Source of the DNA: DATAAP01 sp041690495
Lineage (GTDB): Bacteria > Pseudomonadota > Alphaproteobacteria > CACIAM-22H2
Length of the DNA: 64,000 nt
NCBI GenBank assembly: GCA_041690495.1
Contig: JAWLHE010000006.1
Coordinates: 248,001-312,000, forward strand
Direction of reading: 5' to 3'
Below are positions 7,498-16,214 of the stretch, one piece after another. A program made the translations under genes and the position numbers. Numbering within the stretch: position 1 is the stretch's first letter; each line of letters begins with the position of its first letter. The notes beneath the pieces were generated by a model. The model saw only the letters and a list, made by a program, of their open reading frames with translations. It was not told the DNA's origin and searched no databases.

Positions 7498-9474
7498 TCA
7501 GCGCCTCCGGAAGCGACTGGCGAGTTCGAACATAGCATAAAGCCCCGCGCCACCGAGCACGACGATTGCGAGCGCGCGGATGCTGGCCGCCGGGCCGGAT
7601 TCGGGGAGCGCCAGCGCCACAACGGCGAGGCCAACAATCGCACCGAGCCGTTCGAACAACCGCAGGCCGGCGAGGCCTGGCCCACCTGCTGCGGCTATCC
7701 TCAGCGCAACTGCATATTGCGGGGCACGAATGAGCGTGTGCCCAAGGCCGAGCCCCGCGACCGCGCTCGCCACGGCCCAGAACCCGTCCCAGAACGAAAG
7801 GGATGCCAGCGCCGCGCCGGAGAGGATCGCACCGGTGATTACGAGGACCGCCGGGCCCGGAGGACGATCGGCAAGTCGTGCGACGGCGGGGCCGAACAGG
7901 ACGACGGCGAGATAGTAGAGCATGACGACCCGCGCGGTTTCAGCCGTACCCGATCCCGACTCCGCCAGCATGAGCGGCGTGAGATACCATACGAGGATCG
8001 CCGTCGCCGCGTTCATCGGCATGGCGACACCGACGAGGAGCGCGAGGTAGCGCGCCGTCGGACGGCCGCGCGCGGGCGAGGGCGATTCGGTTTTCCTCGG
8101 CTCCGGCAGACCTGCCAGTCCGTTCATTGCGGTCGATGCAAGTACGCCAGCAAGGACAACGATCGCGGCCGCAATCGCAAAAGCCGTCATGAACCCAAAT
8201 CGTCCGGCGATGACACCACCGATCGCCGATCCGCAGAACACGCCCGCATAGATCACTGCGACGAAGCCGCCGATGGCCTTGGCCGCGTTCCGCTCGTCGC
8301 TCGCCCGGATGGCGTACTCCTGACAGGCGACCGTCGCAAGCGCATAGGCTGCACCGATGACGCCGCGCCAGATGGCGATTTCGACGATGCTGTCGGCGAT
8401 GCCCATGCCCGCTAACGCCACGGCAATCAACAATACCGCGAGCACGAAGAGCCTGCGTGCGCCGACCCGGCCCGTCAGGGCGCCGCTGAACGGCGTGAGA
8501 GCTGCGGTCGTTCCGAGATAGGTGAGAAGCGGCGCCGCCGCCGCGATTTCCGGCGAGAGCCAGTCCGGCCGCAAGGCGGCGCGGGCGTAGACGGGAAGGA
8601 ACGCCGCTGCGATCTCGCTGCCGACCGACAGAAGGAACAGGGCGAGCCGGATATCCCTTGGGTCGGACAAGCGTAGATAGGTCGGGCGTCCGATCGCGAT
8701 CCGGACCCCGATCTCCGCAGGCAGCCGGCTGCGGAGGTAGACCGGCAGAGCGGATAGCCGCTCGTATAGATCCTGAGCGTGGTCGCTCAATCGCGCTGCC
8801 GCCCGGCCAACTCCGCCGAGACCGCGAGGCTGAATCCGGTTCTCGAACTTTCCTTCCTGCTGTTCGCGGAGCAGCAACAACACGCCGCTGAGTGGCTTCG
8901 CGACGGAAGCAACGACGATGGCCAGCGCGAGTTCCAGCGCGATGACAACCGCGACTGTGGCGATCACCATCACGTCGAGAAAGACGTCGCGGAGCCGCGA
9001 CTGAACAAAGCGCGGGCTGGCGTCTACCCTTATCTCGCCGACGATCCGGTTGCCGTCGATGACCGGCAGCGCGAAGGACGTGCCGTGGATGGCAATGATG
9101 GTGTTGAGTCCGGTGCGTTCAAGAAATGTGGGCGTCGACGGCCTTTCAGCGGTCGCCACATCCTGGCCTGATGCCGTGACGACCGAGATGCGGCCGATTT
9201 CCTCGAAGCGCGCGAGTGTTTCGGAAAGGTAGGCATCGAGACCGGCAAGTGAATCGAAGGGAATGCCAACTTCGGTGGCGCGTTGCACCTCGCCGCGGAC
9301 AAGCACCCCAATCAGGCGTGCCCGGTTGGCAAGCTCGGGTTCGACGGCGCGGTCGAACGCTCGTACCGAGACGACGCCAACTGCGACCACAGTGGCGGTG
9401 ATGAGCACCGCAAGAACGGCGAGTAGTCGCGCCCGCAGCCGGTCACGATCGAGCAGTTCCGTGCGGACCGTCAT
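7498..9474 (-). CDS. Sensor-HAMP-MFS transporter fusion
   Basis: 658 residues in two modules. The N-terminal quarter looks like the input half of a chemoreceptor or kinase: TM1 (about 17-37), a periplasmic domain of about 125 residues, TM2 (about 166-190) and a HAMP-like coiled linker to about 245. Instead of a kinase, residues about 275-655 form a 12-helix major facilitator domain (GGVIAGRFG, ARLADRPPG loops). The gene overlaps the upstream sensor gene by 4 bases and is followed after 29 bases by the binding-protein gene, so the three form one operon. Possibly a ligand-gated exporter or importer. The substrate is unknown and the domain fusion is unusual. Confidence 0.8.
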   Translation of the reverse strand: MTVRTELLDRDRLRARLLAVLAVLITATVVAVGVVSVRAFDRAVEPELANRARLIGVLVRGEVQRATEVGIPFDSLAGLDAYLSETLARFEEIGRISVVTASGQDVATAERPSTPTFLERTGLNTIIAIHGTSFALPVIDGNRIVGEIRVDASPRFVQSRLRDVFLDVMVIATVAVVIALELALAIVVASVAKPLSGVLLLLREQQEGKFENRIQPRGLGGVGRAAARLSDHAQDLYERLSALPVYLRSRLPAEIGVRIAIGRPTYLRLSDPRDIRLALFLLSVGSEIAAAFLPVYARAALRPDWLSPEIAAAAPLLTYLGTTAALTPFSGALTGRVGARRLFVLAVLLIAVALAGMGIADSIVEIAIWRGVIGAAYALATVACQEYAIRASDERNAAKAIGGFVAVIYAGVFCGSAIGGVIAGRFGFMTAFAIAAAIVVLAGVLASTAMNGLAGLPEPRKTESPSPARGRPTARYLALLVGVAMPMNAATAILVWYLTPLMLAESGSGTAETARVVMLYYLAVVLFGPAVARLADRPPGPAVLVITGAILSGAALASLSFWDGFWAVASAVAGLGLGHTLIRAPQYAVALRIAAAGGPGLAGLRLFERLGAIVGLAVVALALPESGPAASIRALAIVVLGGAGLYAMFELASRFRRR

Positions 9475-10241
9475 GCTCGAGGACGAGCAGCCGAAATGGC
9501 GCGGCCGGTCTCCCGGTAGCGCTCCTCGGCACCTGCGAGGAGGCTATGGACGTCGCCCGCGCCGTCACCAGGGTCGAGTCGTGCTCCCGAGGCCGCCGTG
9601 CGCCACGCATCACGCTCAAAGTCCATGATCGCCCGCTCGATCGACTCGAATGCGCTGAACTGCCGGCGAAGACCAAGGCGCAGGATTGGCACGCTTAGCC
9701 CTGCGCCGACTAGGACGATCGCGATCCCCGCCATCATCAGCTCGGACCCCATGGCCCAGACCCGGGTCTCATTCTGCGTGGTCGGGTAGACGATGACAAT
9801 GCCACCCACGCTCTTATTCTCGCGGCCGAGAATTTCGACCCCACCGAGCAGGCCGACGGTGGTAACTACGTGCCAGGAGGCTCCTCCTGCTTCGCGCCTC
9901 GCGGCGTGTGCCTGATCGGGAATCCGGGCCGGAGCCCCCTTCTCGGTCGAATGGACGATCCTGCCGAGCGGGTCGAAGACATGTATGGCAAGGATAGCGT
10001 CATCGGTCTGGCGCATCCGTTCGAGCACTCCAACGGCATTGCGGACGCTCGCGACCGGCAGTCCGAGCCGCGCGGCCGACTCAAAGGGCTCGGCCGCGCG
10101 GCCGGCGAGAACCACCAAGCGCTCGCCGATGAGGCGCTCGTGGATTGCGTCGAACTGAAGCGTGGCGAGTCCGACAAAAATAAAAAGTATCAGCAAGTTG
10201 ATGACGCTTACCGCAGTGAAAATACGCCAGAACAATGCCAT
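9471..10241 (-). CDS. Periplasmic-sensor membrane protein without catalytic output
   Basis: 256 residues. TM1 (about 9-29), a periplasmic segment of about 130 residues containing ILAIHVFDPLGRIVHST, a pattern common in Cache/PAS-like extracellular sensors, and TM2 (about 163-185). A HAMP-like stretch and a short cytosolic tail follow, with no kinase, cyclase or receptor signalling domain. It is the first gene of the cassette and overlaps the MFS fusion by ATGA. I infer that it pairs with the matching sensor half of that protein. Confidence 0.7.
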   Translation of the reverse strand: MALFWRIFTAVSVINLLILFIFVGLATLQFDAIHERLIGERLVVLAGRAAEPFESAARLGLPVASVRNAVGVLERMRQTDDAILAIHVFDPLGRIVHSTEKGAPARIPDQAHAARREAGGASWHVVTTVGLLGGVEILGRENKSVGGIVIVYPTTQNETRVWAMGSELMMAGIAIVLVGAGLSVPILRLGLRRQFSAFESIERAIMDFERDAWRTAASGARLDPGDGAGDVHSLLAGAEERYRETGRAISAARPRA

Positions 10242-10350
10242 GCCGCCCCCAGTTCTTGCGTCCCTTGCAACAGGTCATCACCTGCGACTGCGCTTGGCAA
10301 TCGGCATCTCCCCGATCGCAGCGTCGGAGGCCAAGGCGCCTTTCTTCCCC

Positions 10351-11817
10351 CTACCACACCTCACCGGTCAGGTCGGCGCGCACGCGCTTGCGGAACGCTT
10401 CGATCGCGCGCAGGGCATCGACCAGCAGGTCGCGCTCGCGGCGCGAGAGCGCATCGGGGTCGACGAAATTGCCGACCTTTCGCCCGGCGTGGAAGTCCGC
10501 GAGCTGCTGTCTCAGCAGCAGGAACGTGATGTGGTTGAAGGCGGCGGTCAACTCGTCGGCGTCGTTGCGGTTGAGCGCGCCCTGCGCCGCCAGCGCGCCT
10601 AGGCGCGCCAGCGTTCCCGTCTCGGCAATGCCCGATTTGAGCGCCCACAGCCGGGCCGAGGCGACGAGCGGCATGGTGCCGCGCATCTTGAGGTCGACGC
10701 GACCGGGATGGTCGCCGGTGGTGTCGCGCCGGATGCGCCCGAACATCCCGAGCGCCACCGAGCGGCCGGTCTCGTCGCGGCACATCATCGTCAGCAGCAC
10801 CGGATGCTGTTTCAGCGTCTCGATCACCGACGCCCGAAGGGTGTCGGCCGGCTCCGTCGGCCCGGCGATCGCCTGGAAATCGAGGAAAATGTCGGCGAAC
10901 AGCACGGCGACCGGGCTGCGGCGCTCCGCCCAGTACTTGAACTGGTGGCGCCACTGCGTCTCGGTCTTGCGCCACAGCGGGTTGCTGGCCATTACGTTGC
11001 CCTTGCACAGCGGAAAGCCGATCTTGTCGAGATCGTGCGTAAAGCGTTCGGCCACCGCGATGAAAAAGGCATCGATCCGGTTGTGCTCGGCGTCGGGATA
11101 GTCTGCGAGGATGAAGCCGTTGTCCTGGTCCGGGAACAGGAAGTTCTCTCCGCGCCCGCCCGAGCCCATGATCAGCAGCGTGAACGGCACCGGCGGCTGC
11201 CCCCACCCTTCCGCCGCCATCGCCGCCAGCACCGCCTCGAGTACCCGGCGATGGATGTCCCGGTTGATGTCGGTGATCAGCCCCTGGATTTCCGGGGCCG
11301 GCAGATTGTCGGCCAGCAGCTCGCTGGCCAGCTCGGCCTGTGCCTGCTTCGTCTGGGCAAGACCCTCGAGCGAGCTCTCCTGGGTCAAACGGTCGATCTG
11401 CGTCATCATACGCGCGCTTGCCGCCGCAAGCGCCTCGTGCAGGTCGAGCATCCCGACCGGACGGCCCGCGCCGTCCACGACAGGCATATGGCGCAGGCCC
11501 AGCCGGCGCATGCGCGCAATCGCGCGATAGAGGAAGTCGTCGACCGCGGCCGTGACCACGGGACGGGTCATTGCCGCGTCGACCGGCGTTGCGGGATCGG
11601 CCCGGAAGGCCACCCGCCGCAACACGTCCTGCTCGGTCAGAATGCCGGCGACGCGGCCGGACCCGTCCACGACGATCGCGCTTGATGCCCGTGCTGCCGT
11701 CATGCCGCTGACCGCGTCGGCCAACGTCGTTCCTTGCGGGCAGGTGAAAAAGGAGGTTGTGCGCATGAAGTCGCGCACCAGCCTGGTGAAGATCGCCGTC
11801 TGCGAGCGCATCGTCAT
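10351..11817 (-). CDS. CBS-pair / DUF294 nucleotidyltransferase-like protein
   Basis: 488 residues. A tandem CBS pair occupies about 15-135 (ILTEQDVLRR, DLHEALA). A putative nucleotidyltransferase follows with GSGGRGE and DQDNGF, matching the G-S-x-x-R-x-E...D-x-D active site of GlnD-type uridylyltransferases (DUF294), then a helical C-terminal domain. CBS pairs usually bind adenine nucleotides. Homologues accompany acetate-type sodium:solute symporters in other bacteria, and one may modify a regulator of uptake; that is inference. It converges on the kinase operon, and its 3' end is duplicated at 6169. Confidence 0.85.
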   Translation of the reverse strand: MTMRSQTAIFTRLVRDFMRTTSFFTCPQGTTLADAVSGMTAARASSAIVVDGSGRVAGILTEQDVLRRVAFRADPATPVDAAMTRPVVTAAVDDFLYRAIARMRRLGLRHMPVVDGAGRPVGMLDLHEALAAASARMMTQIDRLTQESSLEGLAQTKQAQAELASELLADNLPAPEIQGLITDINRDIHRRVLEAVLAAMAAEGWGQPPVPFTLLIMGSGGRGENFLFPDQDNGFILADYPDAEHNRIDAFFIAVAERFTHDLDKIGFPLCKGNVMASNPLWRKTETQWRHQFKYWAERRSPVAVLFADIFLDFQAIAGPTEPADTLRASVIETLKQHPVLLTMMCRDETGRSVALGMFGRIRRDTTGDHPGRVDLKMRGTMPLVASARLWALKSGIAETGTLARLGALAAQGALNRNDADELTAAFNHITFLLLRQQLADFHAGRKVGNFVDPDALSRRERDLLVDALRAIEAFRKRVRADLTGEVW

Positions 11818-11859
11818 CGCGACCCGCCCATTTGCCGTACAGCGCCTAAAGCCGGACGG

Positions 11860-12480
11860 TCATGCCGCCGCCCGGACGGACAGCAGGTCCGCAACGAGCG
11901 CGTCGCGCCGGAAGCCGCTCTCGAACCGCCGCGCCAGGCCGACCATCAGGAACTGGACGTTGGCAACGATTGCTGGCTTGTCCGGTTCGCGCAGGCGCTC
12001 GTGAATCGGCAGCGACTCGAATATCCGCTCGGCGCTGACCAGGGAGACCCGGGCGATCGGCAGCGGCGGCTCCGACTGGCCTCGCGCAAGCCGCTCCCGC
12101 AGGGCATCGATCTCGGCGGCCCAGCCGTCGGGGCGATGCCGGGGGACCGGGTGCCGCGCCAGCACGCCGCCGGCGAGCTGCGCCAGCGGGCCGACCAGGG
12201 CCCCGGCCCTGTCCCCGGCCTCGGCGCGGAGGTTCATCTCGGAAATGACCGCGAGGTCGCTCACGAGCCCGGCGTAGGCCTCCCAGCGCCCGCGCTCGAA
12301 CGCATCGGCGAATTGCTGCTCACAGGTCAGCTCGGACAAGGGCAGGCCGGTTTTCACATGACAATAGCCGATCACGCTCTTCTGCGCGATCAGGGCAGCG
12401 CTCCGATCGATGAAATCGGCCAGTTCCGCGGCGCTGGCGATCGGCTGCGGACGCCAGCGCGCGATCAGCCGAGCAAGCAT
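11860..12480 (-). CDS. Conserved-looking protein of unknown function in the symporter locus
   Basis: 206 residues, mostly alpha-helical, no signal peptide or membrane segment. Near the N-terminus is FIDRSAALIAQKSVIGYCHVKTG, then LTCEQQFADAFERGRWEAYAG; I recognise no family. It lies 42 bases upstream of the CBS/DUF294 gene on the same strand and probably shares its transcript, facing away from the symporter genes. Codon use and GC match the neighbours, so it is likely a real resident gene. Confidence 0.75.
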   Translation of the reverse strand: MLARLIARWRPQPIASAAELADFIDRSAALIAQKSVIGYCHVKTGLPLSELTCEQQFADAFERGRWEAYAGLVSDLAVISEMNLRAEAGDRAGALVGPLAQLAGGVLARHPVPRHRPDGWAAEIDALRERLARGQSEPPLPIARVSLVSAERIFESLPIHERLREPDKPAIVANVQFLMVGLARRFESGFRRDALVADLLSVRAAA

Positions 12481-12596
12481 GCCGCCCCCCGAGTCGGCCG
12501 GCCCGCGAAGCTGCCGGCAAAACTGTCAAGGATCGGGGCGTTGAGCGCAATCATCTGTAAATCCAGCAAAAACTGTTGCCGTTCCATGCCGTTCGG

Positions 12597-12625
12597 TTGT
12601 ACACCGGTCAGGCTGATGCTATAGT
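12597..12625 (+). promoter_or_regulatory. Sigma-70-type promoter for the symporter operon
   Basis: TTGTAC (12597-12602), a 17-base spacer and TATAGT (12620-12625) make a good housekeeping promoter in the 351-base gap before the symporter genes. Transcription would begin near 12632, leaving an unusually long leader of about 200 bases. I see no regulator site I can name in that leader. Confidence 0.6.
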
Positions 12626-12831
12626 TAAAAGAAAATTCTGAATAGCAGAAGCGACTTGGGGGGACGCGGCGCCAACAATGTCAGGTCCTCTGACGGCTCG
12701 TAACAACACAGGTGCGACGACCGCTTGCGGCCGTAACGCGACGCATTTGGCATCGCGCGCGGCCGCTTGGCCGTGCACCTGCTGATCCCGGGTCAGGAAA
12801 AACCGTCAAACGAGAAACAGGAGCAAGACGG

Positions 12832-13101
12832 ATGAGCGCACAGCAACTGACACCCGAACGGCGTGAGGAACACTGGAGACGAACCCGGAACCTGATGTGG
12901 ACCATCCTGGCGCTCTGGTTCTTCTTCAGCTTCGTCGTCCACCTTTTCGCGGTCCAACTCAACGAGATCGTCATCTTCGGATTCCCGTTGGGCTTCTACA
13001 TGGCGGCCCAGGGCTCGTTGATCGCATTCGTGGTCCTGTGCTTCTGGAATGCCAGCGCCCAGAACAGGATCGACGAAGAATTCGGCGTCGCCGAAGATTG
13101 A
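12832..13101 (+). CDS. Sodium:solute symporter small subunit (DUF4212)
   Basis: 89 residues with two helices (about 23-44 and 53-75). The segments YMAAQGSL and FGFPLG, and the tail NRIDEEFG, are those of the Na_symport_sm family, which always accompanies a large subunit. An AGGAG site lies about 10 bases before the ATG. It ends 18 bases before its partner. The pair is expected to import a small carboxylate, acetate being the best guess from the CrbS-like kinase. Confidence 0.9.
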   Translation: MSAQQLTPERREEHWRRTRNLMWTILALWFFFSFVVHLFAVQLNEIVIFGFPLGFYMAAQGSLIAFVVLCFWNASAQNRIDEEFGVAED

Positions 13102-13119
13102 GCAAGGGGAGGACCACCA

Positions 13120-14907
13120 ATGGCATATGAAATCGGCCGAGGCGGATTCGTCGCGAATCTCGGCAAGATCTACGGCGGCTACGCCGGCGGATTCATCGGA
13201 TTCACGATCGTACTCGCGATCCTCGAGCAGATGGGCGTGCCGAACGTGTTCATCGGCTACGCCTTCGTCTTCCTGACGATCGCGGTCTACGCCTATATCG
13301 GCTTCCTGTCGCGCACGATGGAGATCTCCGAGTATTACGTGGCGGGCCGCGTTGTCCCCCCGTTCTACAACGGCATGGCCACCGGCGCCGACTGGATGAG
13401 CGCCGCATCGTTCATCTCGATGGCGGGTGGCCTCTACCTCGCCGGCTACGGCGGCCTCGGCTACGTGCTCGGCTGGACCGGCGGATATGTGCTCGTCGCG
13501 ATCCTGCTCGCGCCGTATCTGCGCAAGTTCGGCCAGTTTACCGTGCCCGACTTCCTCGGGACGCGTTACGAAGGGAACACCGCGCGCGTCATGGGCGTGG
13601 TGGTCCTGTTCTGCGCCTCGTTCACCTACATCGTTGCGCAGACCTTCGGCATCGGCATCATCACCTCCCGCTTCCTCGGCATTCCGTTCGAGATCGCGAT
13701 CTTCGCCGGCCTGGTCGGCATCCTGGTGTGCTCGATGCTGGGCGGCATGCGCGCGGTGACCTGGACGCAGGTGGCGCAGTACATCATCCTGATCATCGCC
13801 TACCTGGTCCCGGTTGTCTGGCTCTCCACGGTCAATTACGGAATTCCCATTCCCGAGCTGACCTACGGCCAGGCGCTCCGGGAGATCGCGAACTTCGAGA
13901 AGACCCTTGGCGTCGTGAAGCCGCACGTCGCGGCCTTCGTCAATGCGCAAGGGCAGTTCAGCTGGACGGAGTTCCACAATTTCTGGGCCCTCGTCCTCTG
14001 CCTGATGGTCGGCACCGCGTCGCTGCCGCACATCCTGATGCGCTACTTCACGACTCCGAACGTGCGTGACGCGCGTGCGTCGGTGAGCTGGAGCATCTTC
14101 TTCATCTTCCTGCTCTATTTCACCGCACCGGCTTACGCGGCCTTCGCCAAGCTCGAAGTCTACCAGAACGTCATCGGGCAGCCGATCGCGAGCCTCCCGG
14201 CCTGGGTCCAGAACTGGTCCCAGGTGGGCGGCCTGCTGACGATCAAGGACGCCAACAGCGACGGCATCGTCCAGCTCGCCGAATTCGTGATCAACCAGGA
14301 CATCATCGTGCTCTCGATGCCTGAGATCGCGGGCCTTCCGTACGTGATCTCGGGCCTGGTCGCCGCTGGCGGCCTCGCCGCGGCGCTCAGCACCGCGGAC
14401 GGGCTGCTGCTCGCCATCGCGAACGCGCTCTCGCACGACATCTACTTCAAGATGGTCAACCCGAACGCGAGCACGCGGACCCGTCTGACCGTTGCAAGGG
14501 CGCTGTTGGTGATCGTCGCGCTCATTGCCGCGTTCGTCGCGGGCACGAGGCCTTCAGGCATCATCCAGATGGTGGCCTGGGCATTCTCGCTGGCGGCGGC
14601 GGGCCTGTTCGCTCCTCTGGTCATGGGCATCTGGTGGAAGCGCACCACATCGGCAGGCGCCATTGCCGGCATGATCGCCGGCTTCGGCCTCTGCCTCTTC
14701 TACCTGGTGGGAACGCGGTACTTCGACATGCCGCTGTGGTTCGGCATCCGCAACATCTCCTCGGCTCTGTTCGGGCTGCCGGTCGCATTCATCGTGACCT
14801 ACGTCGTCAGCCTGATGACGCCAGAACCGTCCAAGGAGATGCAGGACTTCGTCGACTCGATCCGCGTCCCGCGCGGCACGGTGGCAAATATGGGTGGCGG
14901 GCACTAA
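13120..14907 (+). CDS. Sodium:solute symporter large subunit (VC_2705 subfamily, ActP-like)
   Basis: 595 residues with about 13 transmembrane segments. YYVAGR near residue 71, the glycine-rich MAGGLYLAGYGGLGYVLGWT, and LSTADGLLLAIANALSHD near 425 are typical of acetate/monocarboxylate sodium symporters. A periplasmic insertion near 350-395 contains DANSDGIVQLAEF, which looks like an EF-hand calcium loop (D-x-N-x-D-G-x-V-x-x-x-E). That insertion is found in this subfamily but not in ActP itself. The gene is followed by a strong terminator and preceded by its small subunit. Confidence 0.9.
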   Translation: MAYEIGRGGFVANLGKIYGGYAGGFIGFTIVLAILEQMGVPNVFIGYAFVFLTIAVYAYIGFLSRTMEISEYYVAGRVVPPFYNGMATGADWMSAASFISMAGGLYLAGYGGLGYVLGWTGGYVLVAILLAPYLRKFGQFTVPDFLGTRYEGNTARVMGVVVLFCASFTYIVAQTFGIGIITSRFLGIPFEIAIFAGLVGILVCSMLGGMRAVTWTQVAQYIILIIAYLVPVVWLSTVNYGIPIPELTYGQALREIANFEKTLGVVKPHVAAFVNAQGQFSWTEFHNFWALVLCLMVGTASLPHILMRYFTTPNVRDARASVSWSIFFIFLLYFTAPAYAAFAKLEVYQNVIGQPIASLPAWVQNWSQVGGLLTIKDANSDGIVQLAEFVINQDIIVLSMPEIAGLPYVISGLVAAGGLAAALSTADGLLLAIANALSHDIYFKMVNPNASTRTRLTVARALLVIVALIAAFVAGTRPSGIIQMVAWAFSLAAAGLFAPLVMGIWWKRTTSAGAIAGMIAGFGLCLFYLVGTRYFDMPLWFGIRNISSALFGLPVAFIVTYVVSLMTPEPSKEMQDFVDSIRVPRGTVANMGGGH

Positions 14908-14930
14908 CAGCACGCCGACAGCCTCTCGGT

Positions 14931-14965
14931 GCAGGGCCCACGATTGTGGGCCCTGCATTTTTTTT
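14931..14965 (+). terminator. Rho-independent terminator of the symporter operon
   Basis: A perfect 10-base stem (GCAGGGCCCA / TGGGCCCTGC) with a 6-base loop is followed by an A and eight T residues, 24 bases after the symporter stop. Confidence 0.95.
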
Positions 14966-15005
14966 GCTAATCATCTGATCCGATTTTCCGCGGCACGGAG
15001 GCTCG

Positions 15006-15323
15006 ATGGCCGGTCAGGATCTGTGGTGGCCCTATCTCTATTTCCACCTGCCGAACTACGCCTTCTCGGTGCTGTTCTACACCCTGTTCGGACGCTTCCT
15101 GCTCGGCCTGTTCCTGCAGCCGGACTCGAAGAACTACATCTACCGATGGTTCTGCCGGCTGACCAATTGGATCATCCGGCCGGTGGCGTTCATCACGCCC
15201 AGCGTTTTTCCCCCCGCCTTTCTCCCGCCGATCGCCGCGTTCTGGATCGTGATCGCCCGCCTCGCCTTTTTCATGCTCATGTTCGCGGCCGGTCTCACGC
15301 CTCGCCCGACGACGCCGCAATGA
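15006..15323 (+). CDS. Small membrane protein, weakly YggT-like
   Basis: 105 residues. GGAGG lies 6 bases upstream of the ATG. A first helix near 18-38 is followed by WIIRPVAFITPSVFPP, reminiscent of the R-x-x-T-x-P signature between helices in YggT-family proteins, and a second long helix near 75-97. YggT proteins are small inner-membrane proteins with a poorly defined role. I place it in or near that family with moderate confidence. It is followed 13 bases later by another small membrane protein. Confidence 0.7.
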   Translation: MAGQDLWWPYLYFHLPNYAFSVLFYTLFGRFLLGLFLQPDSKNYIYRWFCRLTNWIIRPVAFITPSVFPPAFLPPIAAFWIVIARLAFFMLMFAAGLTPRPTTPQ

Positions 15324-15336
15324 GGGGCCCAGGACG

Positions 15337-15651
15337 ATGACCCGGCAAACCGTCCTGATGATCATCCTCGGCGTCTGCGTCGTTAACGGGATATTCTCGC
15401 CTCTCCTGACGGTGGCGATTCCGGTCACCGCCGCCCTGCTGCCCGAGCTGTTCCCGAAGACCGTCGAGTGGGTTCTGTTCTTCAGCTCGATATTCGTGGC
15501 GAGCGCCACGCTCTTCTTCAGCGGCGTGCCCGCCGCCGTCTACGAGCGGCTGGTCGACCGCGATCCGCAGAGCCTCGTGCCGATGTTCATATGGCTGGGG
15601 GTCGCGATCGCGCTGAGCATACCGGCCCTGGGTCCGCTCGGCGCGCTGTAG
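15337..15651 (+). CDS. Small three-helix membrane protein, unknown
   Basis: 104 residues with three predicted helices (about 7-34, 43-67, 80-101). CCCAGGACG precedes the ATG. It is in an apparent operon with the protein at 15006. No motif or family recognised. The loop AVYERLVDRDPQS is the only strongly polar segment. Confidence 0.65.
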   Translation: MTRQTVLMIILGVCVVNGIFSPLLTVAIPVTAALLPELFPKTVEWVLFFSSIFVASATLFFSGVPAAVYERLVDRDPQSLVPMFIWLGVAIALSIPALGPLGAL

Positions 15652-15802
15652 CGGTCCGCGCCGGATGACGAGGATTTGACCGGTCAGGCGTTCCGGCGCT
15701 GCCGCAGCCGAGGCTATAATCCCGGCCGTGCTGTAATCATCATGGGCGCGTGGAACACGGCTTTCGTGGCGACGTTGTTTTCCGCGGATTCCAGGGTGTG
15801 GC

Positions 15803-16183
15803 ATGGAACGGATCAGGGAATACGCGGACATTTCGATACGCCGGGCCTGCGGGTTCGGCTTCCTCGCGATCGCGACCGCAATGGTCGGGACCTGCTCGGA
15901 GATCCTGCTGTCGGCAAAGATCGGCGCGACATCGCTGACCCTGATGAGCATGATCCTCGTGCTCAAGGCGGTCCAGGCCCCGAGCCGCAGCTACAAGCGG
16001 ACCGAAGTCTGGACCATGCTCGACCGGCGGCACGACCTTCCGGAGATGCGCGCGCAGCAGGTGTTCGGGGATATATTGCGCGAGCGCTACATGTGGCACG
16101 CGACCCTCGCGGCGAGCATGGCGCTGTTGCTGTGGTGCGCCACCTTCGCGATCAGACTGCTGGCGATGTATTCTTCAGCCTGA
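15803..16183 (+). CDS. Hypothetical membrane protein
   Basis: 126 residues with three hydrophobic segments (about 14-33, 40-56, 97-120). Between the second and third is a charged cytosolic stretch including RSYKRTEVWTMLDRRHDLPE. It lies 151 bases after the preceding gene and converges with the CMD-family gene. I do not recognise a family; coding status rests on frame, composition and a plausible membrane topology. Confidence 0.55.
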   Translation: MERIREYADISIRRACGFGFLAIATAMVGTCSEILLSAKIGATSLTLMSMILVLKAVQAPSRSYKRTEVWTMLDRRHDLPEMRAQQVFGDILRERYMWHATLAASMALLLWCATFAIRLLAMYSSA

Positions 16184-16214
16184 GTGGCGTCATGTGCCGC
16201 GGCCGCGCGCGGCG

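Noticed and set aside
12768..12782. Sigma-54-like TGGC...GC pair (GG-N10-GC) before the symporter operon
   Set aside because: Matches only part of the consensus, and a better sigma-70 promoter with exact 17-base spacing lies upstream at 12597-12625.
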